Positions 1 to 6,795 of a stretch of 26,640 bases of DNA are shown one piece after another. Numbering within the stretch: position 1 is the stretch's first letter; every line of letters begins with the position of its first letter. The notes beneath the pieces were generated by a model. That model saw nothing but the letters and a program-made list of their open reading frames with translations. It did no database searches and was not told where the DNA came from. The stretch spans positions 1 through 26,640 of the forward strand of contig NHFZ02000012.1 in assembly GCA_002171275.2 (NCBI GenBank), given 5' to 3'. The position numbers and the translations under genes were made by a program. Source of the stretch: Pelagibacteraceae bacterium TMED124. Its GTDB lineage: Bacteria; Pseudomonadota; Alphaproteobacteria; Pelagibacterales; Pelagibacteraceae.

Positions 1-44
1 AGGCTAATTAGACTCAAGGGGCTTATCTTTTGCTTAAGCTAAGA

Positions 45-122
45 TTACTTCTCAGCGCAAGCGTAAGAGTTGATTTCTAGACCTACAGAGATCTCAGAAA
101 TCATTGGTTTAGTCCAAGCCAT
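45..122 (-). CDS. pqqA: PqqA, PQQ precursor peptide
   Basis: This 25-residue gene encodes the ribosomally made peptide whose Glu and Tyr side chains are cross-linked and excised to form pyrroloquinoline quinone. Translation shows an N-terminal MAWTKP, then Glu16 and Tyr20 in an E-x-x-x-Y arrangement (EINSY). These are the same residue numbers as in characterised PqqA peptides, and the C-terminus is ACAEK. The ATG at 122 has a clear Shine-Dalgarno (AAAAGGAG) about six bases upstream. It is the last gene of the minus-strand block in the window, 123 bp after the preceding gene. pqqB, C, D and E would be expected beyond position 1. Seen: the ORF, E16/Y20 and the ribosome site. Known: their role in PQQ synthesis by the radical-SAM enzyme PqqE. 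The gene is easily missed because of its size. Confidence 0.92.
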   Translation of the reverse strand: MAWTKPMISEISVGLEINSYACAEK

Positions 123-145
123 AATTTACTCCTTTTATAGTTTGG

Positions 146-177
146 AACTCACATAATTATGAGTTGGAACATTTATA
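146..177 (-). promoter_or_regulatory. Possible pqqA promoter -10 and leader hairpin
   Basis: Upstream of pqqA on the minus strand is a TATAAA -10-like hexamer (172-177). A perfect 6-bp inverted repeat follows, AACTCA (160-165) and TGAGTT (146-151), with an 8-nt loop. If the hexamer is a -10, transcription would start near 165, placing the hairpin at the very 5' end of the message. No good -35 was found, and the surroundings are so AT-rich that chance is a fair explanation. Confidence 0.25.
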
Positions 178-245
178 CTCATTGAAGATTAAGATAATCT
201 GATTCAATTATTCATATTAGATTCATTTATTAGAACCAGTCTAAA

Positions 246-893
246 TTATTGAATATATTCAAGAATTTTTCTGGCTTGATAACCCAACCTTTGCGTATTA
301 AATACAGGTTCTTCACAAATATACTCCGTTAACCTGGTGCGCTGATCAAAAACTCTGGTATTCCATTTAAGCTGAGCAGATGCTTGGGCAAACTTTGGAT
401 CTTTTTCATTTAGTTTTGCCTTTCTATATTTTCTAATTAATTTTGAGGAAGATCCTATGGCTTTTCTTATTGATTCTTGTCTATCAACAAATTTTATTAT
501 CCCGACGTACTGTCTGTTTCTTCTGTCTTTAGCTTTTTGATAAAGACCAGCAAATAAGAAAATTAATTTCTGTTTTTGTTCAGATTTCTTTATTAATCCA
601 AAGTATGAATATTTTTTGGCAAACTCTTCAATGAGTTTTATACCTTCAGATTCCTCTAATACAGGATCAGCAAGCTTATTTACATATTCAATTACATCAT
701 CATTCTTCCACCAATCTTTAAGCTCTTGCTCAATGGGAGGACCTTGCCAAATTGCTGTTAAATTTAGTTTAGGGTTATAAACTTGATCGCACGGCCACTT
801 TTTTGGCGGTTTTTCAGGAGCATTAGCAATGACTGATGTAGAAAACACTACAAATATTATGCATACTAAACTTTTAAAAAAACTTATTTTCAT
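246..893 (-). CDS. Exported protein of unknown function, linked to PQQ/ABC operon
   Basis: I do not recognise a named family. The reading frame is open to 944, but the ATG at 893 is the better start: it has GGAGAAG just upstream and begins a clear signal peptide (MKISFF, hydrophobic stretch, cleavage near IANA). The mature part is about 195 residues, basic and mostly helical, with no membrane segment after the signal. It begins with a WPCDQ motif followed by a tryptophan-rich region (AIWQGPP, DWW). There are two cysteines in the mature part, in WPC and in YICEEP near the C-terminus, which could form a disulfide. There is no CXXCH haem motif and no EF-hand. It lies 28 bp after the cupredoxin-like gene and before pqqA, so a periplasmic role in the quinoprotein dehydrogenase system is inferred from context only. 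Confidence 0.75.
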   Translation of the reverse strand: MKISFFKSLVCIIFVVFSTSVIANAPEKPPKKWPCDQVYNPKLNLTAIWQGPPIEQELKDWWKNDDVIEYVNKLADPVLEESEGIKLIEEFAKKYSYFGLIKKSEQKQKLIFLFAGLYQKAKDRRNRQYVGIIKFVDRQESIRKAIGSSSKLIRKYRKAKLNEKDPKFAQASAQLKWNTRVFDQRTRLTEYICEEPVFNTQRLGYQARKILEYIQ

Positions 894-921
894 ATATCTT
901 CTCCATTTGTTAATTGTTAAA

Positions 922-1341
922 TTATTTAACGATAAATTTTCCAACCATTCCTTTACTTTGCAAGCCCTCTATTTCAAACTTATAGTCACCGGGACGAATA
1001 GGAACGAATTTAATTTCAACCTCACCCTCCCTTTCTAACTCAATTTCATTTATGACAGGCACATCTAGCTCTATTCCCTTAATCTCGATAGACCTTACCC
1101 ATATGTTTCTAAAAAAGTCTTCAGCTTCAATCTCATATTCTTTAAAACCCATGCTAGAAATTTCAAGTCTGTAAGCCTTTCCAGTCTCCATTTCAAAAAC
1201 TTTTTGTGACATATCATAATCACTCGTTTCTGATCCAAGTTTAAGTTCTAATTTTTTTGCTCGAATTGCAAGATCCCCTTTAGCCAAAACTAAAGATGAT
1301 ATAAAAAGTGTAATTGAAAAAAATCTAAAAAAATTCGTCAT
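922..1341 (-). CDS. Exported cupredoxin-like protein lacking copper ligands
   Basis: A 139-residue protein. The frame extends upstream to 1386, but the ATG at 1341 is preceded by AAGGAGG and starts a signal peptide (MTNFFRFF, cleavage near VLA-KG), so it is chosen. The body resembles a small beta-sandwich of the plastocyanin/cupredoxin type. Typical pieces are YRLEISSMG, the FFRNIW segment, and a C-terminal FVPIRPGDYKF...GMVGKFIV pattern like that around the last copper loop. The protein has no histidine and no cysteine, so the usual type 1 copper set (two His, Cys, Met) cannot be present; only the Met of the GM motif remains. Its start is one base past the stop of the ABC permease gene. It could be a structural or partner-binding domain of the Ped/Lut-like system. 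The fold assignment is an inference. Confidence 0.7.
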   Translation of the reverse strand: MTNFFRFFSITLFISSLVLAKGDLAIRAKKLELKLGSETSDYDMSQKVFEMETGKAYRLEISSMGFKEYEIEAEDFFRNIWVRSIEIKGIELDVPVINEIELEREGEVEIKFVPIRPGDYKFEIEGLQSKGMVGKFIVK

Positions 1342-1342
1342 T

Positions 1343-2146
1343 TTATTTTCCTCCTTTTTTTTGAAGGTTTCCTCTTGCGGGATCATATCCTAAAATTGAC
1401 AGAAATAAAAATATAAATGTAAATACAAGAATACCAATGGTGTACTCTATATTAATTTGTGAATAAAGGGAAAATCTAATTGATTCTACTGCGTATGTGA
1501 AAGGGTTATAAAAACAAACGTAATACAACCACTCACTTGTTTCTTCTATTTTCCATAAAGGATAAAGTGCTGATGAAGCAAAAAACATTGGAAAGATGAC
1601 AAAGTTCATTACACCTGCAAAATTTTCTAATTGTTTTATAGCAGATGAGAGAAACATTCCTAAAGATCCTAACATCAAGCCCGAAATTATTAGGGCAGGA
1701 AGGATTGTAAAATATCCAGAAATTGGAGGTATTATATCCCACAACGAGGCAATAATTAAAAAAGCATAAACTTGAAGAATAGAAACAAAAACACCTGCGA
1801 GTAATTTTGAGATTAATAAAAACCATCGTGGTATGGGACTTACTAACATTGTTTTCATACTTCCCATCTCTCTATCATAAACCATAGATAATGAACTTTG
1901 CATACCATTAAATAATTGGATCATAGCGATCAAACCTGGCGCTATGTAAACCTCATAGGGAATATAGGTTTCATAAGGAGGAATAATAGCGACTCCAAGC
2001 ACGGACCTAAATCCAGCAGCAAAAATTCCAAGCCAAACTAGTGGTCTAACTAACGCAGAGAAAAAACGTTCTTTTTGATGCACAAATCTCAATGCTTCTC
2101 TTAAAACAATACCTTTAAAACACCTAAAATATACTATTAATTCCAT
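1343..2146 (-). CDS. pedC: ABC-2 type permease, PQQ-alcohol dehydrogenase-associated (PedC-like)
   Basis: A 267-residue integral membrane protein with about six hydrophobic segments of ABC-2 type. An N-terminal cytoplasmic helix is followed by a segment around ALVRPLVWLG, a YDREMGSMKTMLVSP intracellular loop, and the NPFTYAVESIR motif before the last helix. This matches the permease named PedC in Pseudomonas alcohol-oxidation clusters. It starts 5 bp after the ABC ATPase gene and is presumably its membrane partner. ABC-2 permeases are usually exporters, yet this one sits with a periplasmic binding protein, the composition of the PedA1A2BC/Lut systems needed for lanthanide-dependent growth elsewhere. 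Family assignment is firm; the substrate and direction are inferred. Confidence 0.85.
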   Translation of the reverse strand: MELIVYFRCFKGIVLREALRFVHQKERFFSALVRPLVWLGIFAAGFRSVLGVAIIPPYETYIPYEVYIAPGLIAMIQLFNGMQSSLSMVYDREMGSMKTMLVSPIPRWFLLISKLLAGVFVSILQVYAFLIIASLWDIIPPISGYFTILPALIISGLMLGSLGMFLSSAIKQLENFAGVMNFVIFPMFFASSALYPLWKIEETSEWLYYVCFYNPFTYAVESIRFSLYSQINIEYTIGILVFTFIFLFLSILGYDPARGNLQKKGGK

Positions 2147-2151
2147 ACTTA

Positions 2152-2877
2152 TTAAATCCCAACTAATTTATTAAAGGCATCTCTAATATTCTTTGTTTTA
2201 GTTTTTTTAACAACTTTTGATACATCTCCAGACTCAAGAACTTTTCCTTTGTCTATAATAATCACTTTCTCTCCTTTATCAATTTCGTCAATTAAGTGGG
2301 TTGCCCAAAGAACTGCTAGATTATTTTTTTTACATAATGTTTTAACATGATTTAATATCATCTGTCTTGAACCTATATCTAACCCCACTGTCGGTTCATC
2401 TAATAATAGTAATTTAGGTTTATGAAGCAATGATCTAGCAATTTCAACTCGTCGTCTCTGTCCACCTGACAGCGATCTAATTTTATTTTTTATCTTCTCT
2501 TCTAAGTTGATTCTAACAATTTCTTTATCAATCCTTTTATTAGCCTCTAAGGAACTAATTCCATGAAGAGACGAATGATATTGAAGGTTTTCTCTAACAC
2601 TTAAGTCAAGGTCAAGTGTTGGCTGTTGAAAAACAACACCAATATTTTTGAGAGCATTTACGGAATCTTCCCTTACATCAGACCCATAAATCTGAATGGA
2701 TCCAGAATTATTATTGTAAAGTCTTGTAATTAGAGAATAGAGAGTGGTCTTACCAGCACCGTTTAATCCAAGAAGAACTGTGAAGTCACCAGAATTAATA
2801 TTTAGACTAACATCATCAAGCGCAGTGAATTCACCAAATTTATGAGATACATTTTTTATTTCTAATGCAACAGTCAT
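2152..2877 (-). CDS. pedB: ABC transporter ATPase, PQQ-alcohol dehydrogenase system (PedB-like)
   Basis: A 241-residue nucleotide-binding subunit with every expected motif: Walker A GLNGAGKTT (37-45), Q-loop VFQQP (81-85), signature LSGGQ (135-139), Walker B LLLLDE (155-160) followed by the D-loop, and the switch histidine in ATH (193). It powers transport with the permease encoded 5 bp downstream. The general subfamily is that of DrrA/NodI-like ATPases that pair with ABC-2 permeases, and the neighbours place it in the PQQ-associated branch. The ATG at 2877 lies in AAGAATAATG, a weak ribosome site, so translation may be coupled to the upstream gene. The pedB symbol is by context and family and is less certain than the ATPase assignment. 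Confidence 0.88.
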   Translation of the reverse strand: MTVALEIKNVSHKFGEFTALDDVSLNINSGDFTVLLGLNGAGKTTLYSLITRLYNNNSGSIQIYGSDVREDSVNALKNIGVVFQQPTLDLDLSVRENLQYHSSLHGISSLEANKRIDKEIVRINLEEKIKNKIRSLSGGQRRRVEIARSLLHKPKLLLLDEPTVGLDIGSRQMILNHVKTLCKKNNLAVLWATHLIDEIDKGEKVIIIDKGKVLESGDVSKVVKKTKTKNIRDAFNKLVGI

Positions 2878-2902
2878 TATTCTTAATTTAGCTTAGAAGA
2901 AA

Positions 2903-3871
2903 CTAATTTGGACTTATGACGACACCCCAAGGAAACCTTCCAACTTTAATAGACTTTTCAACCTTTAGTTTATCAACATTAATAAATGAAACATCGTTAC
3001 TTACTCCATTTGTACTTAACAAGGTTTTTTGATCAGGAGTAAATGCTAGCTGCCATACTCTCTGACCAACAAGTAAATACTTAATTACTTTTTTTGTTTT
3101 CTGATCAATAACTGCAATTCTGTTAGCCGGTCCAAGTGCCACAAATGTATATTTACCATCATTAGTATGCCTCACACCAACTGGCTGGATACTTTCTTCA
3201 TTGACTCCAGGAATCTCAAATCCTATGGTGTGGGTAACTGCTTTTGAGCTTGGGTTAATAACTTTAACTGTGCCCCCAATTTCAGCAGAAACCCATACTT
3301 CTTTATCATCAGGCGTAAACATTGCAACCCTAGGTCTTGCATCAACCAAAACATTTTCTACAATCTCTAAAGTTTCTGCATTGATAAAGTGAGCCATATT
3401 GGTAGTTTCAGAGGTATTAACTAACAATTTTCCGTTGTTTGTTAATCCCATTCCTTCAGGCTCTACACCAACTGGGATGTCATCAATTATCATTTTATCA
3501 TTCATGTCAACAACCGTGACCATCGCGTCGTCTTCATTGGCGATGTAAAGAGTTTCGTTATCAGGAGATAGTATGAATAGTTCAGGATCTGGTCCTGATG
3601 GTAGATGATATTTTAATTTCATTGTTTCTGCGTCTCTAACTTCAACCCTGTCGTCATCTGATGCGCATATAAGGACTAACTTACCATCTTTAGACATAAT
3701 TATACCTCGAGGTCTTTGTCCAACTTTTACGGTGTTAATTACTTTTTTCTTTTTAATATCGATTACACTTACCGTATTATCTTTTTCATTAGTTATGTAA
3801 GCAAGATTAGCTTGAGCATTCATAAAGCTTATTGTAATAAAAAATATGAGCGTTAAAAAAAATTTAATCAT
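2903..3871 (-). CDS. Periplasmic YVTN beta-propeller protein of PQQ/ABC system (PedA2/LutD type)
   Basis: A 322-residue exported protein. A signal peptide (residues 1-19, cleavage near MNAQA) is followed by repeated YVTN-type blades of about 40 residues, recognisable as AYITNEKDNTVSVID, LYIANEDDAMVTVVD and TFVALGPANRIAVID, with the recurrent VG-x-x-P-x-G turn. The closing motif VGRFPWGVVISPN is at the C-terminus. This is the beta-propeller family consistently found with PQQ-dependent alcohol dehydrogenase ABC systems. It is 21 bp after the binding-protein gene and 25 bp before the ATPase gene. No haem or PQQ-binding tryptophan-docking repeats were seen, so it is not the dehydrogenase. A periplasmic binding or delivery role is inferred from context. 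Confidence 0.88.
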   Translation of the reverse strand: MIKFFLTLIFFITISFMNAQANLAYITNEKDNTVSVIDIKKKKVINTVKVGQRPRGIIMSKDGKLVLICASDDDRVEVRDAETMKLKYHLPSGPDPELFILSPDNETLYIANEDDAMVTVVDMNDKMIIDDIPVGVEPEGMGLTNNGKLLVNTSETTNMAHFINAETLEIVENVLVDARPRVAMFTPDDKEVWVSAEIGGTVKVINPSSKAVTHTIGFEIPGVNEESIQPVGVRHTNDGKYTFVALGPANRIAVIDQKTKKVIKYLLVGQRVWQLAFTPDQKTLLSTNGVSNDVSFINVDKLKVEKSIKVGRFPWGVVISPN

Positions 3872-3892
3872 TAATGTAATGTATTAAAATTT

Positions 3893-5161
3893 TTAAAATT
3901 TACAAGTAGATTCGGGTTGATCTTTTCCCATTGTATCGAGTTCACTTATTGGGTGAATATAACCCTCCTGAGGAGAAACAGACACCATTGATCTTGGGGC
4001 AGCCAATAATACAGGCTGCCTTAATTGACCATTCCAGGATCTAAAAGATACTTTTACTCCTTTGTAAGCACCCAAACCAAATTTTTCACCTAATAGGTAT
4101 TTTTGAACCTCCTCAATATCATTAGTTTGAGTTCTTGTAATTGTTTCTCCGATAGCTCTCACCGCTATCCAGGCATGATAATCGACCTCGGTCATCCATC
4201 TACCACTTTCTCTTCTGAATCTGTTTTGCATCTGAGTTGCCCCCCACTGCTCGTGAGTACGGTGCCATGAATTTGGCTTCAGACCTTGTGTACCCACAAT
4301 AGGTCTTGGATCCCATGTCCTGTATACAAGATACTCTCCAAACTCTCCATCTTCATCAGCAACAACGAGAACATCATAGTTTGAACCTTTGGTGAATATT
4401 GGTACTTCTTTTCCAGCTGTTCTTCTTAAGTCTGCTGTAAAATCCCAAATTTTTTCTTCTTTAATTTTAATGTTAAACTTCTTGGCAGAACTTTTAAGTG
4501 CATTAGAATAAATTTGATCATTTTTATCAGGCCCAGTAACTAAAAACCATTTTTTCCATTTTTTTTTTACTAAATACTGAGTAAGTGCATCTGAGAGGAT
4601 TGAATAACTTGGTGGGATGTGAAAGAAGTTTTTCCTACAATTCTCATTTCTTAAAGAATCATTTTTTGCTCTTGTATTAAAAATAAGAACATCATCAATT
4701 CCTGGAATTTTCATGAGAGATAATAATTCATCTTCATTTAAATCTACTACAAAAAACTTTTTCCCTTTTTTTAAAAGTTTTTTAAATTCTGTCTCCAAAT
4801 TCTCTTTTAATAAAATTCTATGAAACTCAGCTCTATAATCATGGCCTAAAAATCTTCCAGTTGTAAGATTATCTTCAATAGCCAGTTTAACTCCATAAAA
4901 ACCCTCATCTTCTAAAATTGGGTCAAGGTTTGATAAAACTGGAGGAACTTCTCTTTCTTTTGAAATAAAAGCAATCTCAGTTGAGAGTGTAATTTCTTTT
5001 TGAAATATTTTTTTTCCACGTTTTTCTCTCGCTTTTTTTCTTTCTTCATCAGCTTTTTTTCTCTCCTCAAGTTGCTGAATTGATAACTCCCTAGACTCCA
5101 AAACAAAAGAGAGTGAGAAGGTAATAAAAAGTGAGATAATTAAAAAGATCTTTGCTCTCAT
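3893..5161 (-). CDS. ABC periplasmic substrate-binding protein, PQQ-alcohol dehydrogenase system (PedA1/LutA type)
   Basis: A 422-residue exported protein of the type I periplasmic binding fold (LivK/branched-chain amino acid-binding superfamily). The signal peptide spans about residues 1-21. A strongly charged K/R/E-rich helix at residues 31-51 follows. The first lobe carries the family hallmark DNLTTGRFLG (97-106). The second lobe has YHAWIAVRAIGE, and the C-terminus ends in a short Cys-containing tail. This is the solute-binding family of PQQ-linked ABC systems and the first gene of the minus-strand block. The charged N-terminal linker looks longer than I expect for the family. Homologous systems are required for lanthanide-dependent growth in Pseudomonas putida and Methylobacterium; the ligand here is unknown. 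Confidence 0.88.
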   Translation of the reverse strand: MRAKIFLIISLFITFSLSFVLESRELSIQQLEERKKADEERKKAREKRGKKIFQKEITLSTEIAFISKEREVPPVLSNLDPILEDEGFYGVKLAIEDNLTTGRFLGHDYRAEFHRILLKENLETEFKKLLKKGKKFFVVDLNEDELLSLMKIPGIDDVLIFNTRAKNDSLRNENCRKNFFHIPPSYSILSDALTQYLVKKKWKKWFLVTGPDKNDQIYSNALKSSAKKFNIKIKEEKIWDFTADLRRTAGKEVPIFTKGSNYDVLVVADEDGEFGEYLVYRTWDPRPIVGTQGLKPNSWHRTHEQWGATQMQNRFRRESGRWMTEVDYHAWIAVRAIGETITRTQTNDIEEVQKYLLGEKFGLGAYKGVKVSFRSWNGQLRQPVLLAAPRSMVSVSPQEGYIHPISELDTMGKDQPESTCKF

Positions 5162-5180
5162 AATTTTACTTACTATAAAT

Positions 5181-5196
5181 ACATTTTAAAAAATGT
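5181..5196. repeat. Perfect 7-bp inverted repeat in divergent intergenic region
   Basis: ACATTTT-AA-AAAATGT lies in the 51-bp gap between the divergently transcribed binding-protein gene and metZ. Its dyad symmetry and position would suit an operator serving both directions. A plus-strand TATAAA (5174-5179) next to it could be a -10. In DNA this AT-rich such palindromes arise easily, so the call is weak. Confidence 0.2.
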
Positions 5197-5212
5197 TAAT
5201 CTAAAAGTTAAA

Positions 5213-6409
5213 ATGAATAAAAAAAAACTTTCAACTAAGTTAATCAAAGGTGGAACAAGTAGATCCAAATTTATGGAAACAAGTGATCCACTTTTTCTTA
5301 CCTCAGGTTTTATTTATGAGTCTGCTGAGGAAGCAGAAAAATCTTTCAGAGAAGAAAAAGAAAGATTTATGTATTCTAGATTTGGAAACCCAACAGTTGA
5401 AACATTTCAAAAAAAAATGGCACTCCTAGAAGAAGCTGAAGAATGTTGGGGAACAGCTACCGGGATGGCAGCCCTATTTACAATTTTTATGTCATACCTA
5501 AATAATGGCGATAGAGTTGTTTCAAGTAGAGCACTTTTTGGAAGTTGTCATCACATTGTTACACAAATTCTCCCAAGATTTGGAATAGAAGTTGTTCTTG
5601 TGGATGGAACGAATTTGAATGAATGGGAGAAAGCTTTAAAAAAAAAGACTAATATTGTTTTTTTTGAAACACCCTCTAACCCATGCCTTGATCTTGTTGA
5701 CATTAAAGAGGTTTCAAAGCTTGCTCATCAAGCTGGTGCCTTAGTAGTTGTAGATAATGTTTTTGCAACACCAATTCTGCAAAAACCTCTTAAGCATGGA
5801 GCAGATATTGTGATGTATTCAGCAACAAAACATATTGATGGTCAGGGGAGAGTCTTAGGAGGAGCCATTTTAGCATCAAAAAAATTTTGTAAAGATTTTA
5901 TAAAACCTTTCATTAGAAATACGGGGCCATCTCTCAGTCCATTTAATGCTTGGGTATTATTAAAAGGTATAGAAACTTTAGAGCTACGAGTAAAACAACA
6001 AACAAAAAGTGCAAAGAAAATAGTTAATTATTTAAAACAAAGTTTAAAAATAAAGAGGATATACTATCCAACCGATTCAAGTTTTAAACAAAAACAAATA
6101 ACAAAAAGGCAAATGCTTGATGGTGGCTCAATAATTTCATTCGAGCTCAAATCACAAAAAGAAAAAGAAAAAAAAATTGCTTTTTCTTTTTTAAATAATT
6201 TAAAGCTTATTGAAATATCTAACAATTTAGGCGACTCTAAAACACTTGTAACACATCCAGAAACAACTACTCATCATAAATTATCCTCTGATGAAAAAAT
6301 AAGTTTACGCATTACGAAAAATTTGGTTAGACTATCTGTTGGATTAGAAGACTCTACAGATATAATTGAAGACATTGACAACGCACTTAAGAAAGCTAAA
6401 GAAAAATGA
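5213..6409 (+). CDS. metZ: O-succinylhomoserine sulfhydrylase
   Basis: A PLP enzyme that makes homocysteine directly from O-succinylhomoserine and sulfide in methionine synthesis. The 398-residue length is normal. Visible Cys/Met-metabolism motifs are YSRFGNPT (54-61), the glycine-rich TATGMAA (81-87), FETPSNP (151-157), the cofactor-binding Asp181 in VVDNVFATP, and the Schiff-base lysine K206 in SATKHIDGQGR. The HIDGQGR sequence and the following VLGGAI favour MetZ over MetB or MetC, and the downstream apaG is its usual alphaproteobacterial neighbour. The ATG at 5213 follows a very short divergent spacer, and the stop overlaps the next start by four bases (ATGA). A strict substrate assignment between O-succinyl- and O-acetylhomoserine cannot be made by eye. 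Confidence 0.93.
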   Translation: MNKKKLSTKLIKGGTSRSKFMETSDPLFLTSGFIYESAEEAEKSFREEKERFMYSRFGNPTVETFQKKMALLEEAEECWGTATGMAALFTIFMSYLNNGDRVVSSRALFGSCHHIVTQILPRFGIEVVLVDGTNLNEWEKALKKKTNIVFFETPSNPCLDLVDIKEVSKLAHQAGALVVVDNVFATPILQKPLKHGADIVMYSATKHIDGQGRVLGGAILASKKFCKDFIKPFIRNTGPSLSPFNAWVLLKGIETLELRVKQQTKSAKKIVNYLKQSLKIKRIYYPTDSSFKQKQITKRQMLDGGSIISFELKSQKEKEKKIAFSFLNNLKLIEISNNLGDSKTLVTHPETTTHHKLSSDEKISLRITKNLVRLSVGLEDSTDIIEDIDNALKKAKEK

Positions 6410-6792
6410 ACCCAAAATACAAAGTATCAATCTTAGTTGAACCGACATATCTTGAGGATCATTCAGATCCTGCAGAAGATTCGTATTTATGGGCCTACAC
6501 TGTAAAAATTAAAAATAATAGTAATGATACAATAAAGCTAATAAGCAGACATTGGAAAATATTTGATTCTAATGGAAGCTTTCGTGAGGTAAGAGGAAAA
6601 GGAGTCGTTGGGGAACAACCAGTAATTCATCCTGGGCATGAATTTGAATATACTAGTGGCACTCCATTAAAAACAAGCTCTGGGTTAATGCACGGAAGCT
6701 ATCAAATGGAGGATTTTAAGGGAAAATCTTTTGAAGTTTTGATACCGCCCTTTTCTCTTGATGTTCCTAATAATAACATAAAATTAAACTAA
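6406..6792 (+). CDS. apaG: ApaG family protein
   Basis: A 128-residue ApaG/DUF525 protein, full length. It has the family's fibronectin-like beta-sandwich signatures: SYLWAYTVKIKN, LISRHWKIFD, the glycine-rich GKGVVGEQPVI loop, and FEYTSGTPLKTSSGLMHGSYQM. ApaG in enterobacteria is associated with cobalt/magnesium sensitivity and diadenosine tetraphosphate metabolism; its biochemical role in Alphaproteobacteria is not established. Its ATG overlaps the metZ stop (ATGA), and it is followed after three bases by the trkH start, so the three genes are likely one transcription unit with coupled translation. Confidence 0.95.
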   Translation: MNPKYKVSILVEPTYLEDHSDPAEDSYLWAYTVKIKNNSNDTIKLISRHWKIFDSNGSFREVRGKGVVGEQPVIHPGHEFEYTSGTPLKTSSGLMHGSYQMEDFKGKSFEVLIPPFSLDVPNNNIKLN

Positions 6793-6795
6793 CTT

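Noticed and set aside
829..1038. Open frame on the plus strand between the exported unknown protein and the cupredoxin-like gene
   Set aside because: It is antisense to the start of one gene and the end of another, has no ribosome site and no recognisable content.
1533..1826. Minus-strand open frame inside the PedC-like permease gene
   Set aside because: Shifted-frame reading of a permease coding region; Phe/Cys/Asn-rich content is typical of a shadow.
5162..5212. SAM-II or SAM-V riboswitch upstream of metZ
   Set aside because: Only 51 bp are available and the region has no G/C-containing pseudoknot elements; it is nearly all A and T.
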